A DNA stretch of 64,000 nucleotides, from NCBI GenBank assembly GCA_037176885.1, contig JAWWNJ010000062.1, forward strand, positions 1 through 64,000, read 5' to 3'. The position numbers and the translations under genes are program-made. Positions 35,623-46,323 of the stretch are shown here, one piece after another (position 1 is the first letter of the stretch; the number at the start of each line of letters is the position of its first letter). Under the pieces are notes generated by a model, which saw only the letters and a program-made list of their open reading frames with translations, did not search any database and was not told where the DNA came from. This stretch comes from Favolaschia claudopus (lineage: Eukaryota > Basidiomycota > Agaricomycetes > Agaricales > Mycenaceae).

Positions 35623-37112
35623 TGCAAAACTAAGTAGCGAAGGAAAACTCTAGATTGGATTAATGTCGCGCTGGGTCCCTTTACAGCTGATGATCAGCGC
35701 TCAGGAGGCTTGGGAGTACTTCGCTTGTATTTTGTGCCGGTCAGACAAACACGACGATGCCACGGAATTCACTGCTTTTGAGATTCTGAAAGCACACGTT
35801 TCAGTTCTTTCAATTTTCTTGAGCGCTCAGCGAAAGCAAAGCGAAAGAGAGGAAGTGTTATGGAAAGATCTTGAGACGAACCGCACATTGAATCTTTCGA
35901 TCGGTGTCATCTTTTCTTGATGCTCCTCCCTTGGACTCCTGCGGCTGCTCTGGTCAGTGTTTGAAGTAAGTCGTTGACGGTGGAGAGCAAGTTACGTGTG
36001 GCGGTGACGCCCGGATCAGATCTGAATCCGATGTTCGGCTGTTGGATGTCATACTGTTCGAATGTTGCTTACTTCAAGCTTGCTTTCAACAACTTGAACG
36101 GTTCACTCAGCTTTCAAAATCTTCGACTCGAGGTCCTAAATAATGATACTTTGAGAATAAATATCGCAATATGCAGAAGTTGCGAATCGATTCGGACCCT
36201 CCTTCGATTATTTTTACGTTGCCCTGGTCATTTTTCACTCTCTCTTTTTCTTTCCCCGAGGTGTGAACGATAGACCAAAATAGCCCCGTGCTCAACCGCC
36301 GCTACAGCTTACACACAGGGCAATTCAAAAATCCATGATATCCAGTGCTAGAAACCTGTTCCAGATGCTTTCCGACCAGCCTTTCTTGGTAGGGATATCA
36401 CGTTCTCTCGCAAGCGCTAAATCAGGTTTCCTTCCGTTTCTCCCAGGCAGCCTGAAGGGCCAACGCAATAATTGGTGTCCTTCTATTCTTCATTTGCGGC
36501 GCAAACTGTCGTCGGCTGGCATTCCGCTGAATCATGTCTAGTTTTTCTTACAAGTTCGCGAGAACACCGAGGCATGATGTGATTCAACGGTGTTCATCAA
36601 TTCGATGAATCGTATCTCTGCAGTATGAGAAATTCGATACCTGATCACCATGACTTTTTCCGTCCCAAGTTGTTTTGGGGTGCTAAGCTAAATTAATTTC
36701 CGTGTCCTAGTCGCAGCCAGGCACACAAGATATTGCAGTCGAGACTGTCGAGTGTTTCTCTATGAACGGAGAACACTCAAAGAGACTTGCTTGAGCTGCC
36801 TCTCAGTATCGCACCGCTGAATCTTTATTTGTCAGTGTTTGCGTTTGGTTGAACCCAAGTTGAACTTACGTAAACTCGGCCGATTAGCCATGTTCAACTT
36901 CCGATTCGACATAACCGGGCCCCGTGCTGGGTCGTACTTGTCAACTTATTCATTGCTACTCGGATCAGGCTTCCAAGCTACTTGCTGTACAGCATACATA
37001 TTAACCGGAATAATGAATTATGACCATCTATTTAGCGACAATGACCTGAGATTGCATCTATGACTGAAGAGACCGTAAAGCATGCACTAATATCGTGTTG
37101 CAGAAGCACGGA
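35623..37112. other. Intergenic, no gene seen
   Basis: About 1.5 kb between the zinc-cluster gene start and the 3' end of the second MFS gene. Open frames on both strands are short and have no recognisable motifs. Confidence 0.45.
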
Positions 37113-39471
37113 TTATGTCGAATGTTCCGCAAACTTGCTCCGTTTCCTCAGCTGCGGTCCGTAATTCCAGAGGAGAAATGGTCTGCGTAACAATTTCAAA
37201 ACTAGTGAATATCGCGAGATGCCGAACGAGTGAAGAGACTCACGATGGGCACCCAAAAGCAATCGCAAACACAGCTAATAATGTATCCCCTTTGCCATAT
37301 CCGAGAGTTTTGTATAACTGCTCCGCGAACAGCGGGAAAACGAAGCCCAGTATTGAGCGAAGACAGCCTACAGATGCCAGGGCTGATTGCCAGCGCCGCT
37401 GTTAGTTTTCCATGCCCTCTACTTAAATCGGCCGAATGAAACACACCTGAAGCAGCGTAAAGCGTAAAGACGTCGATAAGATAGAGCTGGATGCATTGAT
37501 ATGTGAGAATCATGCCCACTCCTACGAGCACGATTCCCTGGGTGGATGTTTGTCAGATGGAACGACTCGACAGAAAGAAATTCACGTACAATGTCTGGGA
37601 CAATCCAATGTACCTTCGACTGAACAGTCCACCCGACAATGAACAGACCAATCGGGAGTGCAAAGACTCCGGGGAACATCGCAGCTGGATTTGTATGATA
37701 TCAGGTGCCAAGGGCTGGAAAGTCGGTATCTAAGTATGTAGATATAACTCACGAAGTCGATACTCGGGACGCCCCTCGCCGCCATTTTTATCCTTGAGCC
37801 TCTTGTATATACCGTCCATCATACGCGCATTTATTTGCGATGCCCCGGTGAAGCCGATCCCCAGTGCGATGTAGTTGAGACCAGATATACCGACGCTTTC
37901 TCCATAAACTCCCTGGAACATGAGCGGCATGGATGTGAGGAACACTAGACTCGGCCGCCGTCTGCTTTGAGCGAACAGAAAACAGGAAGATATAAACGTA
38001 CAGTAGAACAGCCCGTACTGGAAGGCCATATAAATGCCTAGTGCTTGCAGGATTGGTTCGTTGACGAACAGAACAAAAGGGCGGATGATGGCGGTCTTCA
38101 TTATCCGTGCCCAGCTGAGGGTGTTTTGTAGAGAAGCAATCGATCGGCGGAGCTAAAGATGAGTAGACATACGTGCGGTCTGCGGTGGCGAAAACAGAGC
38201 GGACTTTCCGGATGGGGCCCATCTCTGCATCTAGTGACTTCTGAATCTGTTTCGCCTTTTGTTCTAAAAGGAACGGGGCGTAAGCTGTGAAACATTGATC
38301 ATTCCATACATGTCCGAAACAGCACTGACCCACTCGGGCTACTCACATTCTCGAAGATAGAGGAGACCCAGTATCTGGATAGCGACGTCGACTATGGATG
38401 TTGACCAAAACTAACCGCGACCATGACAATCAGGTTCTATGCACACTGGTGGTGAAACACCGAAAAGAAAGAAACTAACCACCCATCTCCAAGTCGACCT
38501 CTCAGCGATCCAGGCTCCACATAGCGGTCCAATGACGGGACCTAACAGCGGTGCCAAAGAATAGATAGCAATAGCCTGTCCGCGTTCCTCCGTATCCCAA
38601 ATGTCTCCCAGAACTCCACCTCCGACCTTCAATCAGTATTCAGCGTCTTGCGCGGGAGGTGAATGTGCATGAAATAAAAACAGAACGCACCGCCAAGGGA
38701 GCACTTCCACCGAGACCAGCGAGAAATCTGAATGCCAGAAGTTGGCCTGTATTCTGCGCAAATCCACAGCCGATATTCCAAACGAGAAACCATAGGTTGG
38801 CGCCCTGAATGATTTTGTTCCGACCCTGCCAGTGAGTGGATTTAGAATTGAATTCGGGTGGTGAAAATACACGGCATGAAAATTCGCACAAATATTTCCG
38901 ACAGGGGTCCCAAGAACTAGTAACAAAGAGATTAGTTGTTTGACGCAATCTACAAACCCGAGGAACCTCTCACAAGTGGTCCGATGGCTAGTTTCAAAGG
39001 TAAACAAAACTCGGAATCAACCATACGATCGGAAGTAAGTAACCAAACGCACCAAATGCAAGCACGAAGATCGAAGTGACCAGCCCAACAATCACATCAC
39101 TATGTATCCCAAAGCCCTCCGCCACCTGCGCGCTCGCAGGCGCAACCATGCTCGATGACACCGGAGAAATAAAGGTGAAGCACGAAACCACCATCGTTGC
39201 GGCCCATTTCTTTTGTCGGCTCCAACTGTGAGTTGAAAGTTCGAATTAACAATGGGTAATGAAGAACGAAGAACGAGCGACAAACTAGCTTTTTCGGATT
39301 CAACGGGTCGTCGGGGCCATCGAAATCGACGATGATGTCCTCCGTCGTGTAGCCAACTTCCGCCTTTAAATTCTCGTTGTCGATCTGCAATTCGGATAGT
39401 TCGACGGTCGGTGTCAGCGATTCCGGGGGTGTTATTCGCCGCTCGTCAAGTTCCGAATGCCAGTGAGCCAT
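37113..39471 (-). CDS. MFS drug transporter, copy 2
   Basis: Starts MAHWHSELDERRITPPES at 39471 and ends LRKRSKFAEHST at 37113, with the same exon pattern as the copy at 28513-30730. Recognisable blocks are DIIVDFDGPDDPLNPKN, PVSSSMVAPASAQVAEGF, PLSEIFGRNKIIQGA, APLLGPVIGPLCGAWIAE, SYAPFLLEQKAK, FLTSMPLMFQGVYGESV, GLFIVGWTVQSKVHWIVPD and LASVGCLRSILGFVFPLFAE. It is a 12-helix DHA1-type exporter, probably in the plasma membrane. The first intron (39289-39226) begins GCTAGT, a GC donor, and splices to give NPK-NWS. The frame could be followed across all joins, so this copy looks intact. The substrate is unknown. Confidence 0.9.
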
Positions 39472-40097
39472 TTTGGAGGAAAGAAAACGACAAACGCAAC
39501 GGAGGATACTGGGCTCTTATATTCCTCGCGGGACGCGACCGACCCGTCCCACGGAACATCTCCGTCAACATTTACGACCAGGGCATGAGTAAAGAGGGTG
39601 TGTCAAGGCACCTCGATGCGGAAGATCGATTTGCTTCCTTCCGGATCGTGGATAATCCGATGGCTTACCGCAGTGATTGAAGTGTGAGCTGGGCTCGCTG
39701 AGTGTGTACTCAACTCGCGTCCTTTGTGAGCATTCTGAAAGATCAAAGGGAGTCTGATGAACACAGTCCGTGAAGTCCAAGCTGTTGGTGATCCAAAACA
39801 TGAAAACGGGTTGCTTCCGCATGCCGCACGGCGTGACTTCCGGCGATCCCCAGATAAAGAGATCTTGAGTAATGGGTGTGTCAGTCTTTTCAAGAAGCGA
39901 GAAGATGACAACAGAAGCGAGAAGATGACAACATTTATTTGCTCCGAATGCAAGAATACGTAGAGAGACCGATATGATTTGATTACGACCCAGATATGAT
40001 ACGAGAACATACACAAGGACTCCTGGATAGAATAAAAGTCATCAACGTGAAAAAGACCGGCGGCAATAGAGAAAGGAAAGCTCACCAAGACCTATGT
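39472..40097. other. Intergenic, no gene seen
   Basis: About 630 bp between the MFS start and the RNase H-like stop, both minus strand; expected MFS promoter. A short direct duplication AGCGAGAAGATGACAACA occurs at about 39896-39931. Confidence 0.5.
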
Positions 40098-40838
40098 CTA
40101 GAAGTGAAGCGGCAAAGCAGCAGCGCGAGAGGCGAGCGCATCCGCAAGATGGTTGACTTCACGGGGAACATGAAGGAACTGCACAGTGACGCCCTGCCTC
40201 TCGTATTCCTCCACGGCATCGTCTAGACGTTTGAAAAGATCAGCGTTCTTGGGCCTAACGCCCTTGCTTGTCCTCCACCCATTGGACTTCCACTGAAACA
40301 CCCAGTCGGTGATTCCCTGGACAACGTAATCCGAATCCGCCGCGACAACATAGACTTTCTCTTTCTCTGCGCTCGGCAAATGGGCACGCAGCCCTATATG
40401 GTAACTCATTTTCTTCTCGACGACCATTTCCAACCCATGAATCGCTGCGAGGAGCTCGGCGCGCTGATTCGTGCGTGGAGCGCCAGGATCCATCTTGTCG
40501 TCCACAGGGAGAGAAAGCTGGTCGTTCGCATTGATCCCAAGAGCACAACCGATACCCGCGCGCGCATAGCTCGTCCCGTTGTTAGGGCAAGCGCCGTCGA
40601 CGAAGACGAAGGGATAGTAGTGGCAGAGTTCTTCGGCGTGGTGGCAGCAACGGCCAAAGAAGCGGTCGCAGTTGTGGCAGCGGTCGACGCGAGCAGCTAC
40701 TGGATCGGCGTCGAACTTGGGGCAGAATCTGAACAGTCTGGGGGAAACATTGGGATCGTTGTAGTGCGGCATGATGGACGCGCAAGACAAAGGGGATGTT
40801 TGGTCGAATAAACACTGGTCACTGCCACAACGTGCCAT
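40098..40838 (-). CDS. RNase H type-1 fold protein
   Basis: A single exon of 246 residues starting at the ATG at 40838. The RNase H fold carries the four acidic positions in order: FVFVDGACPNNGT (Asp 81), RTNQRAELLAAIHGLE (Glu 128), VVAADSDYVVQGI (Asp 168) and VNHLADALA (Asp 233). FQWKSNGWRTSKG matches the usual loop before the last strand. The enzyme would cut RNA in RNA:DNA hybrids. A Cys/His cluster (CHNCDRFFGRCCHH, residues 54-67) precedes the catalytic domain and could bind a metal. It is a stand-alone fungal RNase H, not a retrotransposon fragment: no reverse transcriptase or zinc knuckle lies next to it and the frame is complete. Confidence 0.88.
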   Translation of the reverse strand: MARCGSDQCLFDQTSPLSCASIMPHYNDPNVSPRLFRFCPKFDADPVAARVDRCHNCDRFFGRCCHHAEELCHYYPFVFVDGACPNNGTSYARAGIGCALGINANDQLSLPVDDKMDPGAPRTNQRAELLAAIHGLEMVVEKKMSYHIGLRAHLPSAEKEKVYVVAADSDYVVQGITDWVFQWKSNGWRTSKGVRPKNADLFKRLDDAVEEYERQGVTVQFLHVPREVNHLADALASRAAALPLHF

Positions 40839-41320
40839 CAGCTGGATCTTCAAACAGTTGCGATCTCAATTCGCGATTTAATATTATAATTGGTGTGAAG
40901 GTACTCTTGGAATGGGGAGTGCGCGAGGTTTATGCTGTGATCAACGTCCACAGACATTGTGGGCGTTAGAAACAACGGAAGGAGTCACTAGTCTCACTTC
41001 TAGTCACATCAGCTTCAGGAACACGAAACGCGATCACATGATCCAATAAACTACCCGTTTTTGGACTTTGGCGGTACCCAGCCCCACATTAAGTTTCCGG
41101 GATTCCTATTTCCATGCGAGCTGTCGGTATTAGAAGATTTTGAAATGTTTGTATCGTCGACGCTCTTCGCAAGAACCCATAGGCCTACATACTTGGACAG
41201 TAAATCAATACAGTATCTATCATGTCTGTTGAGTGCAATCTCTGAGGCGGTCATGTCCCCGTTAGTCACTAGCAAATCACCATAACCAAAAACAGTAGCA
41301 GCGGTAAGCTACTCATGTCT
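40839..41320. other. Intergenic, no gene seen
   Basis: About 480 bp; should hold the RNase H gene promoter and the 3' UTR of the next gene. Nothing recognised. Confidence 0.5.
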
Positions 41321-44300
41321 TCAAGCTGCTCTTTGTCGTTTTACGGCCCTTTCTTTTACCTCTGAGAATTGCGCCACATTCTCAGAGAAAACATTCCCCA
41401 GGTCTAGAAGCCGTCGCATGTCTTCCTCGAGCTCTGCGATCCGCACATCCTTGGCCACAATTCGTTCATCCTTCTGTACGATATTCTGGTCTTTTGCCGT
41501 GATTAGGTCATTTGACTTGTTGACCTGACTCTGCAATTCTTCGACTTGATCGTGCATGCTCTTGAAATGTAAGGAGAGCTGTGCGAGAGCGTTGTTTACA
41601 GATGCTCTATCGTCAGCGGCAGTACGAGGTTCAATCCCTGGCAAGTGATCTTGTTGCGCGGCTGAGATGTCTCTCGGCTTGGGTGTTAAAATGGAATCAA
41701 CGGCTGGTTGGCCTGGTCGCTTGGACAGGCTGAGCGGCTGAGTATAGCCGTTCCTAGAACCATCGATCATTCTGGGAGGGGCTGGGGCGCGAGTTGCCAA
41801 AAGAATTCAACACATTGAATGTCCAGAAAAGATAAGTACACACCCGAGGACTGAAAAGCGCCTGAGGTCGTGTTCACCATTGTTGAAGTTCGGGAAGTGG
41901 TCAGTGCTACCGCCGACGTGTAAGGCGCTTCAACTGGTAAGAGTATCAAGCCTGGGCCTGAATAATACGAACTCGAGTGAAAGAGAACAAAACTGACTTG
42001 GAATGCACGAGTTCAGTTGACCGGTATCTATTTTGTTTCGCGTCAGATGTCGAAAAATTTTCTGCCGACTGATATTGTTACTTACAGCCTTTCATCGTCG
42101 GCAGAGCAGTTTCCATGCCCAGATGGCGACCCATTAAATTAGCAAGCAATGTCCATAAGTTCTCAGCGGAAATGCGCGGCGATCCCTTATACTCGTCCGC
42201 GGCGACCGCAAGAGTTGGCCCTAACCAACAGAAACATGGTTTCAAGCCATGTTCATCGCAGTCCCTTGGCACCGCGAACGCCAAATTCTGATAATCGGGC
42301 GACCAGGCTGACCGCGGATGAAGGTGCCGAAATTCACGAACGGAAATATTCGCCGATGGCAGACTGGGCAGCGCACTCTTGAAAAGGATTCGGACAAGCG
42401 AAAGACCAGGGTAATTAGGCACTTCGGATGCGTTCAATAATTGCTCGCGCAGAGGATCAGAAATGGCGTTGCTCCGGGACGGCCGCATCGCAGGAACAGC
42501 TAAGCTCAGAAAAAATGAATGGACCGCCTTCCGAAGAGATAACACTTACTCGAAGATGGGGCCGATGCGGCGGGATTCAAAGTCCAAGCGCCCCACACTT
42601 TTCGGGATCTCCTCATCGGTTCATACTCGTGGGTCGTATCCGAGAGAGCTTGTAAAACCCAGCATGCGCAGGGTGCATTCGGATGCGTTTCGCATGGCTG
42701 CGGACAAGGAAAAGCAAACGATTGGTTTGCGGAATCCCACACGACACGGGGATACGTTCTATGATATTTTCGCAGGGTGATATTCTCGGGAGGTAGTTGT
42801 GGAAGCTCCCGTCGCAGCGCGGCTCGTAGCTCCGGCAGCCCAACGTAAGGCTCTTCGATCTCGGGCGAGTGTAGCAACAGTTGACGAGCATAATGTGCGA
42901 TCGGAAGGTAAGCTCCAGATTCATGAATCACCTGGAAGGCGTGTTCGCCGATGAGAACTGGGTGCAAGCCGAGTTGAGGGAAGATACTGAGATCGCTCTC
43001 CGTTTGGGTGTGCGGGTAAATTCGGTCGGACCCGGCAAGCTGGAATACCCGTTGCATCGCGAGTTTGAACGCCGTTCGGTATTGTGCCGCAGCCTGCTTG
43101 TCGCGAGGCCGAAGAATCCTTGCTAGAGCATCGGGATGGTCATCCAATAGAATCTCAACAGCCAGCTCGCCGGCCAAGTCTGGTAGGGTGCGAAACGCTT
43201 CATCCGCGTCGCGCCCAAGTTCCTTCGTGTATTGCTCTAATTTCCCGCTCTTGTCTCTGACGATCGCAGTATGGTCGGGGCTGAGTTCCAATTCACCGTG
43301 GTAGTTGATGCTGATATGCGCCAAACGAATACCGCGTTGAACGTATTGGTCGCGGTAGTAAAATCTGGGCTCAGCTGAGTGAGCTCCCATGAAGAAAACC
43401 ACATTACTGTTGTCGAGTCGCCACTGGCGAGTGGGCGGAAAAATACCAAACACAGCGGAAAAAAGGTATTCTGGCGTGTGTTTCGGCGGCAACCGTAACA
43501 CGCTGATACAAACTTCATCCGGCAAGACAGCGGACGTTGAATCTGCTCGGTCGAGACCGTACTGTATACGGAGCTTCTTCATCCTGGCGATGTTGAAAGC
43601 CGCGTCCTCGAGGCGCTTCTTCTTGTTGCCCACTCGGCCGTCGTAGGTATTCGGGTCACCACCCCCCGATGCGTCGATTTCTAAGGTAGACTTCTCAAGA
43701 AGGACGAAATGAGGGGAGAGTTTAAGGCTCACCTTGATGGTACCTAGCTTCAATGTATTCCTCTTGTGTGTTATAAAGCGTCAAGTCGTCAAGAGTCGCA
43801 TTGAGCGTGATCGGAGCGCCTGGTTTGCGACCTCGACTCCACTTCAGCTCTCCAATCTGTGATCCAACCCGAAAAGAAATGTTGGCGTTCGGTAAGTCCC
43901 TGATCTTCGCGTCTGCAGGGAGAGCCGCAAGGGCGTTTTTGTTCATCTCCTGCACCAAGAATTGAGTAGCGAGAATGAAACCCTTTCCCGTTTGCGCAAC
44001 AGGGAATGGACTATATCTACTCGTGGAGTCCCCATCTTTAACGAAGCTCTCAAATGAAGCCGAATCGTCCAGATGATTATTGAAGAAACTAAGGGCCCGC
44101 ATCCCGTCCATAGCCGTCCACAGGACAACAGCGGCCATGAAATTAGGCTCATGAGGTACAGCTACGTTGGCTGTCAACACGTAGAGCGGAAGCGCAATGT
44201 ATTGTCGGATAAGATGGCTGGCATACGGTCCTGTGAGCATTCCTGGAAAGCTCGCAATCAACGAAGCCTTGCGGGCTTGCCGCTCTTCGTCAGTTTTATT

Positions 44301-44559
44301 CTTGGGGGTAGAGAACGGGATGAGTAGTCATTTTTTAGGGAGGAAAGCTGTAACGAACGAAAAGATTCTCCTTTGACCAATCATTCCATTCTCTGATATG
44401 AAGTTTTTTCTTCACCTGCCCCGCAATATTCTGCAAGTACTCCTTGATGGCAAACGGGATGTCGTAGTTCTTCATTTCATCGTAGTCAATTGGCTTCCAA
44501 ACGAACTTGAGCCTCCGCGTGGACGGCGTCCATTCCGATAGCCTTACGACGGTAGACAT
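41321..44559 (-). CDS. Uncharacterised 972-residue protein with internal duplication and C-terminal coiled coil
   Basis: Seven exons: 44559-44359, 44300-43733, 43680-42550, 42499-42086, 42027-41998, 41957-41844 and 41781-41321, all in phase. One intron is only 40 nt (41997-41958). I do not recognise the family. The N-terminal 250 residues look globular (AIKEYLQNIAGQVKKKL, TGPYASHLIRQYIALPLYVL, MAAVVLWTAMDGMRAL), the next 370 also (YFSAVFG-type strands, HISINYHGELELSPDH). Two similar segments follow: LPQLPPENITLRKYHRTYPR and LPSLPSANISVREFRHLHPR, each leading into an AF..P..C..H...PC.CW block, so a domain of about 80 residues is duplicated across exons 3 and 4. The last 100 residues are a coiled coil (HDQVEELQSQVNKSNDLI, VRIAELEEDMRRLLDL). 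No signal peptide or membrane segment. Function unknown. Confidence 0.82.
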
Positions 44560-45056
44560 CGATATCGTTGTTGAAAAGCCACGACACTGGCTTTGTAGTT
44601 GTTTGAAAGCCTAAGTATCACCCCAAAACAAGAAACAATATGGAGATCCTCCGCCGGAGGCTCTCAACAAATCCGTACAACCGTTGTACAATTGCGAAAT
44701 CCCGACTCGGGCAATACACTGCACCATCACCTTCCATTCACGACGTCGAGACTCTGCCCCGAGTGTGTAACTGAGGCTCGGGCATAACGCCAAGGCTTGT
44801 TAATAGCGTCTGAATCTCCGACTAGTTCTGGCGAGGTCAAGCTACGGGGGCAGTAGCATCGAGGGACTTGGAATCCGGCCGAACGCACTGTAATGACTTT
44901 TGTGATTGTCGCATTGATGTATTTGGTAGTGGTCCGTGCCAGCGCGTCGTCTATGGAATATGATAAACTATATGGATATACAGCATGCCTTGCTTCGTCG
45001 TGTCAGGGGTGGGGGTCGTCGCGGTCGTACCAGAGTCCAAAGTCGTATACCGTAAG
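44560..45056. other. Intergenic, no gene seen
   Basis: About 500 bp between two minus-strand genes; nothing recognised. Confidence 0.5.
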
Positions 45057-46323
45057 CTAGAGCGCCAGCGCCCCAAGCAGCAGCGACGAAAGCAGGAGGA
45101 ACATCGTGGGTATCAGTGCGGGTATTGATTGAGGGTCTAGTCTGCCTCCTGAGCTGAATATCATAGGTCAGAGGACTGCAAAGGAGCGAGACAGCAAATA
45201 CGCACCCAGCCGCGCCCGAAGTCGCATTCGCTGGCTTCGTCGTAATCGCAATGGTCACAACAGCCACCAACCCATCGACCGCATTCGCGCCGTTGACGCC
45301 GACGGTCCCTGCGTGGTTGACGCCGTCGCTGGAGTTGGGTAGGAGCCCGGAGACGTATGCGATGGAGGAGGTGTAGACGAAGCCGGCGTATGAGGTGGTG
45401 CCGGTAAAGGTGGAGGTGTTGGTAAGGGCGGTCGTGTTGATGGGGGTGTTGGTGATGTTGCCAATGAGCCAGTCGCTGCGTGGAGTGGTCAGATCAGGGA
45501 TACGCATAAAGAGAGGGAACTCACCGCCCGAGATTGTACCCATTGACGATGATATCGTGGCCCTGCGCAATGGGCTTCTCATACGAAGTGGCGAAGAAGT
45601 ACGCGCCACTGTCTGCGGACTTGCCGTTCTGCGTCCAGTAGCGGAAGTGGTTTCCGCCTTGGATGGTCTCCTGGCATGTCCCGAGGGCGGGGTCACCGTA
45701 GTTGTAGCGTAAGACAGCGGTTTCGTTTACTGCCACCGAGAGGATTAAGAAACAGTCGGAGAGGGGAGCAGGCTACGACGCACCGAAACCATTCCCGTCC
45801 CCAAGATCGGCTGTTTGCGGCAGACCCGAATGCTGCCCGAGACACTCGCCTGAGAACCCGATGGACCTAAAGGTTCGGGTAAGACAGCGCCGACGGAGGA
45901 CCGACAAATACGGCTTGCGTGCCACTGAGAATACTCACAGGAAAAAATTGCGAAACCCGCCTTCAGCCTGGCTATCCTTGAGGGCGGCTGGATCAGAGCT
46001 GCCCGATATTATGATGTTGAGAGGTTCGCCGGCAGGGGGAAAGGTACCAGGGGCTTTCTGGATAACATTGAATTCTCTCTTGTCGTCACCGTGGCAAGGT
46101 GAGCACGCACAGTCAGCATAGTACCACCACCATCTGCAGGGGCGAAGTATCCGTTTGAGGGCTCGCTTCGTGCAGCGTTGGAGCGCCGCCACGGCCAGTA
46201 AAAGGAAAAGGATGATGATCGCCTAGAGTGGGGATTGGCGGCGAGTGCGGAGCCGGGGAGAAGGGCCAGCGAGGGGAGGCAGAGGAGGAGGAAAAAGACT
46301 GAGAATGGTTTGGCGGTCGGCAT
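45057..46323 (-). CDS. Secreted, GPI-anchored-type Agaricomycete protein
   Basis: Six exons (46323-46111, 46057-45939, 45866-45784, 45729-45525, 45475-45206, 45153-45057) give 328 residues. The signal peptide MPTAKPFSVFFLLLCLPSLA is followed by GYFAPADGGGTMLT-KAPGTFPPAGEPLNIIISG, then IGFSGECLGQHSG, LGDGNGFVNETAVLRYNYGD, GGNHFRYWTQNGKSADSGAY and GHDIIVNGYNLGRDWLIGN. The C-terminus ALIPTMFLLLSSLLLGALAL after a small-residue stretch (ATSGAAGSGG) is a typical GPI-attachment signal. Several NxT/S sites (NITNT, NTTAL, NTSTF) suggest glycosylation. I know the pattern as a widespread uncharacterised basidiomycete surface protein, loosely like LssY C-terminal domains; I cannot give a function. Confidence 0.85.

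Noticed and set aside
40098..40838. RNase H as a retrotransposon remnant
   Set aside because: Complete intronless frame with its own start and stop, all four acidic residues, and no neighbouring reverse transcriptase or integrase.
46111..46323. Alternative frame with a transmembrane-like IIILFLLLAVAAL segment in the GPI-type gene
   Set aside because: It would need an intron ending inside the signal-peptide exon; the signal-peptide frame joins cleanly to the conserved body by a 53-nt intron.
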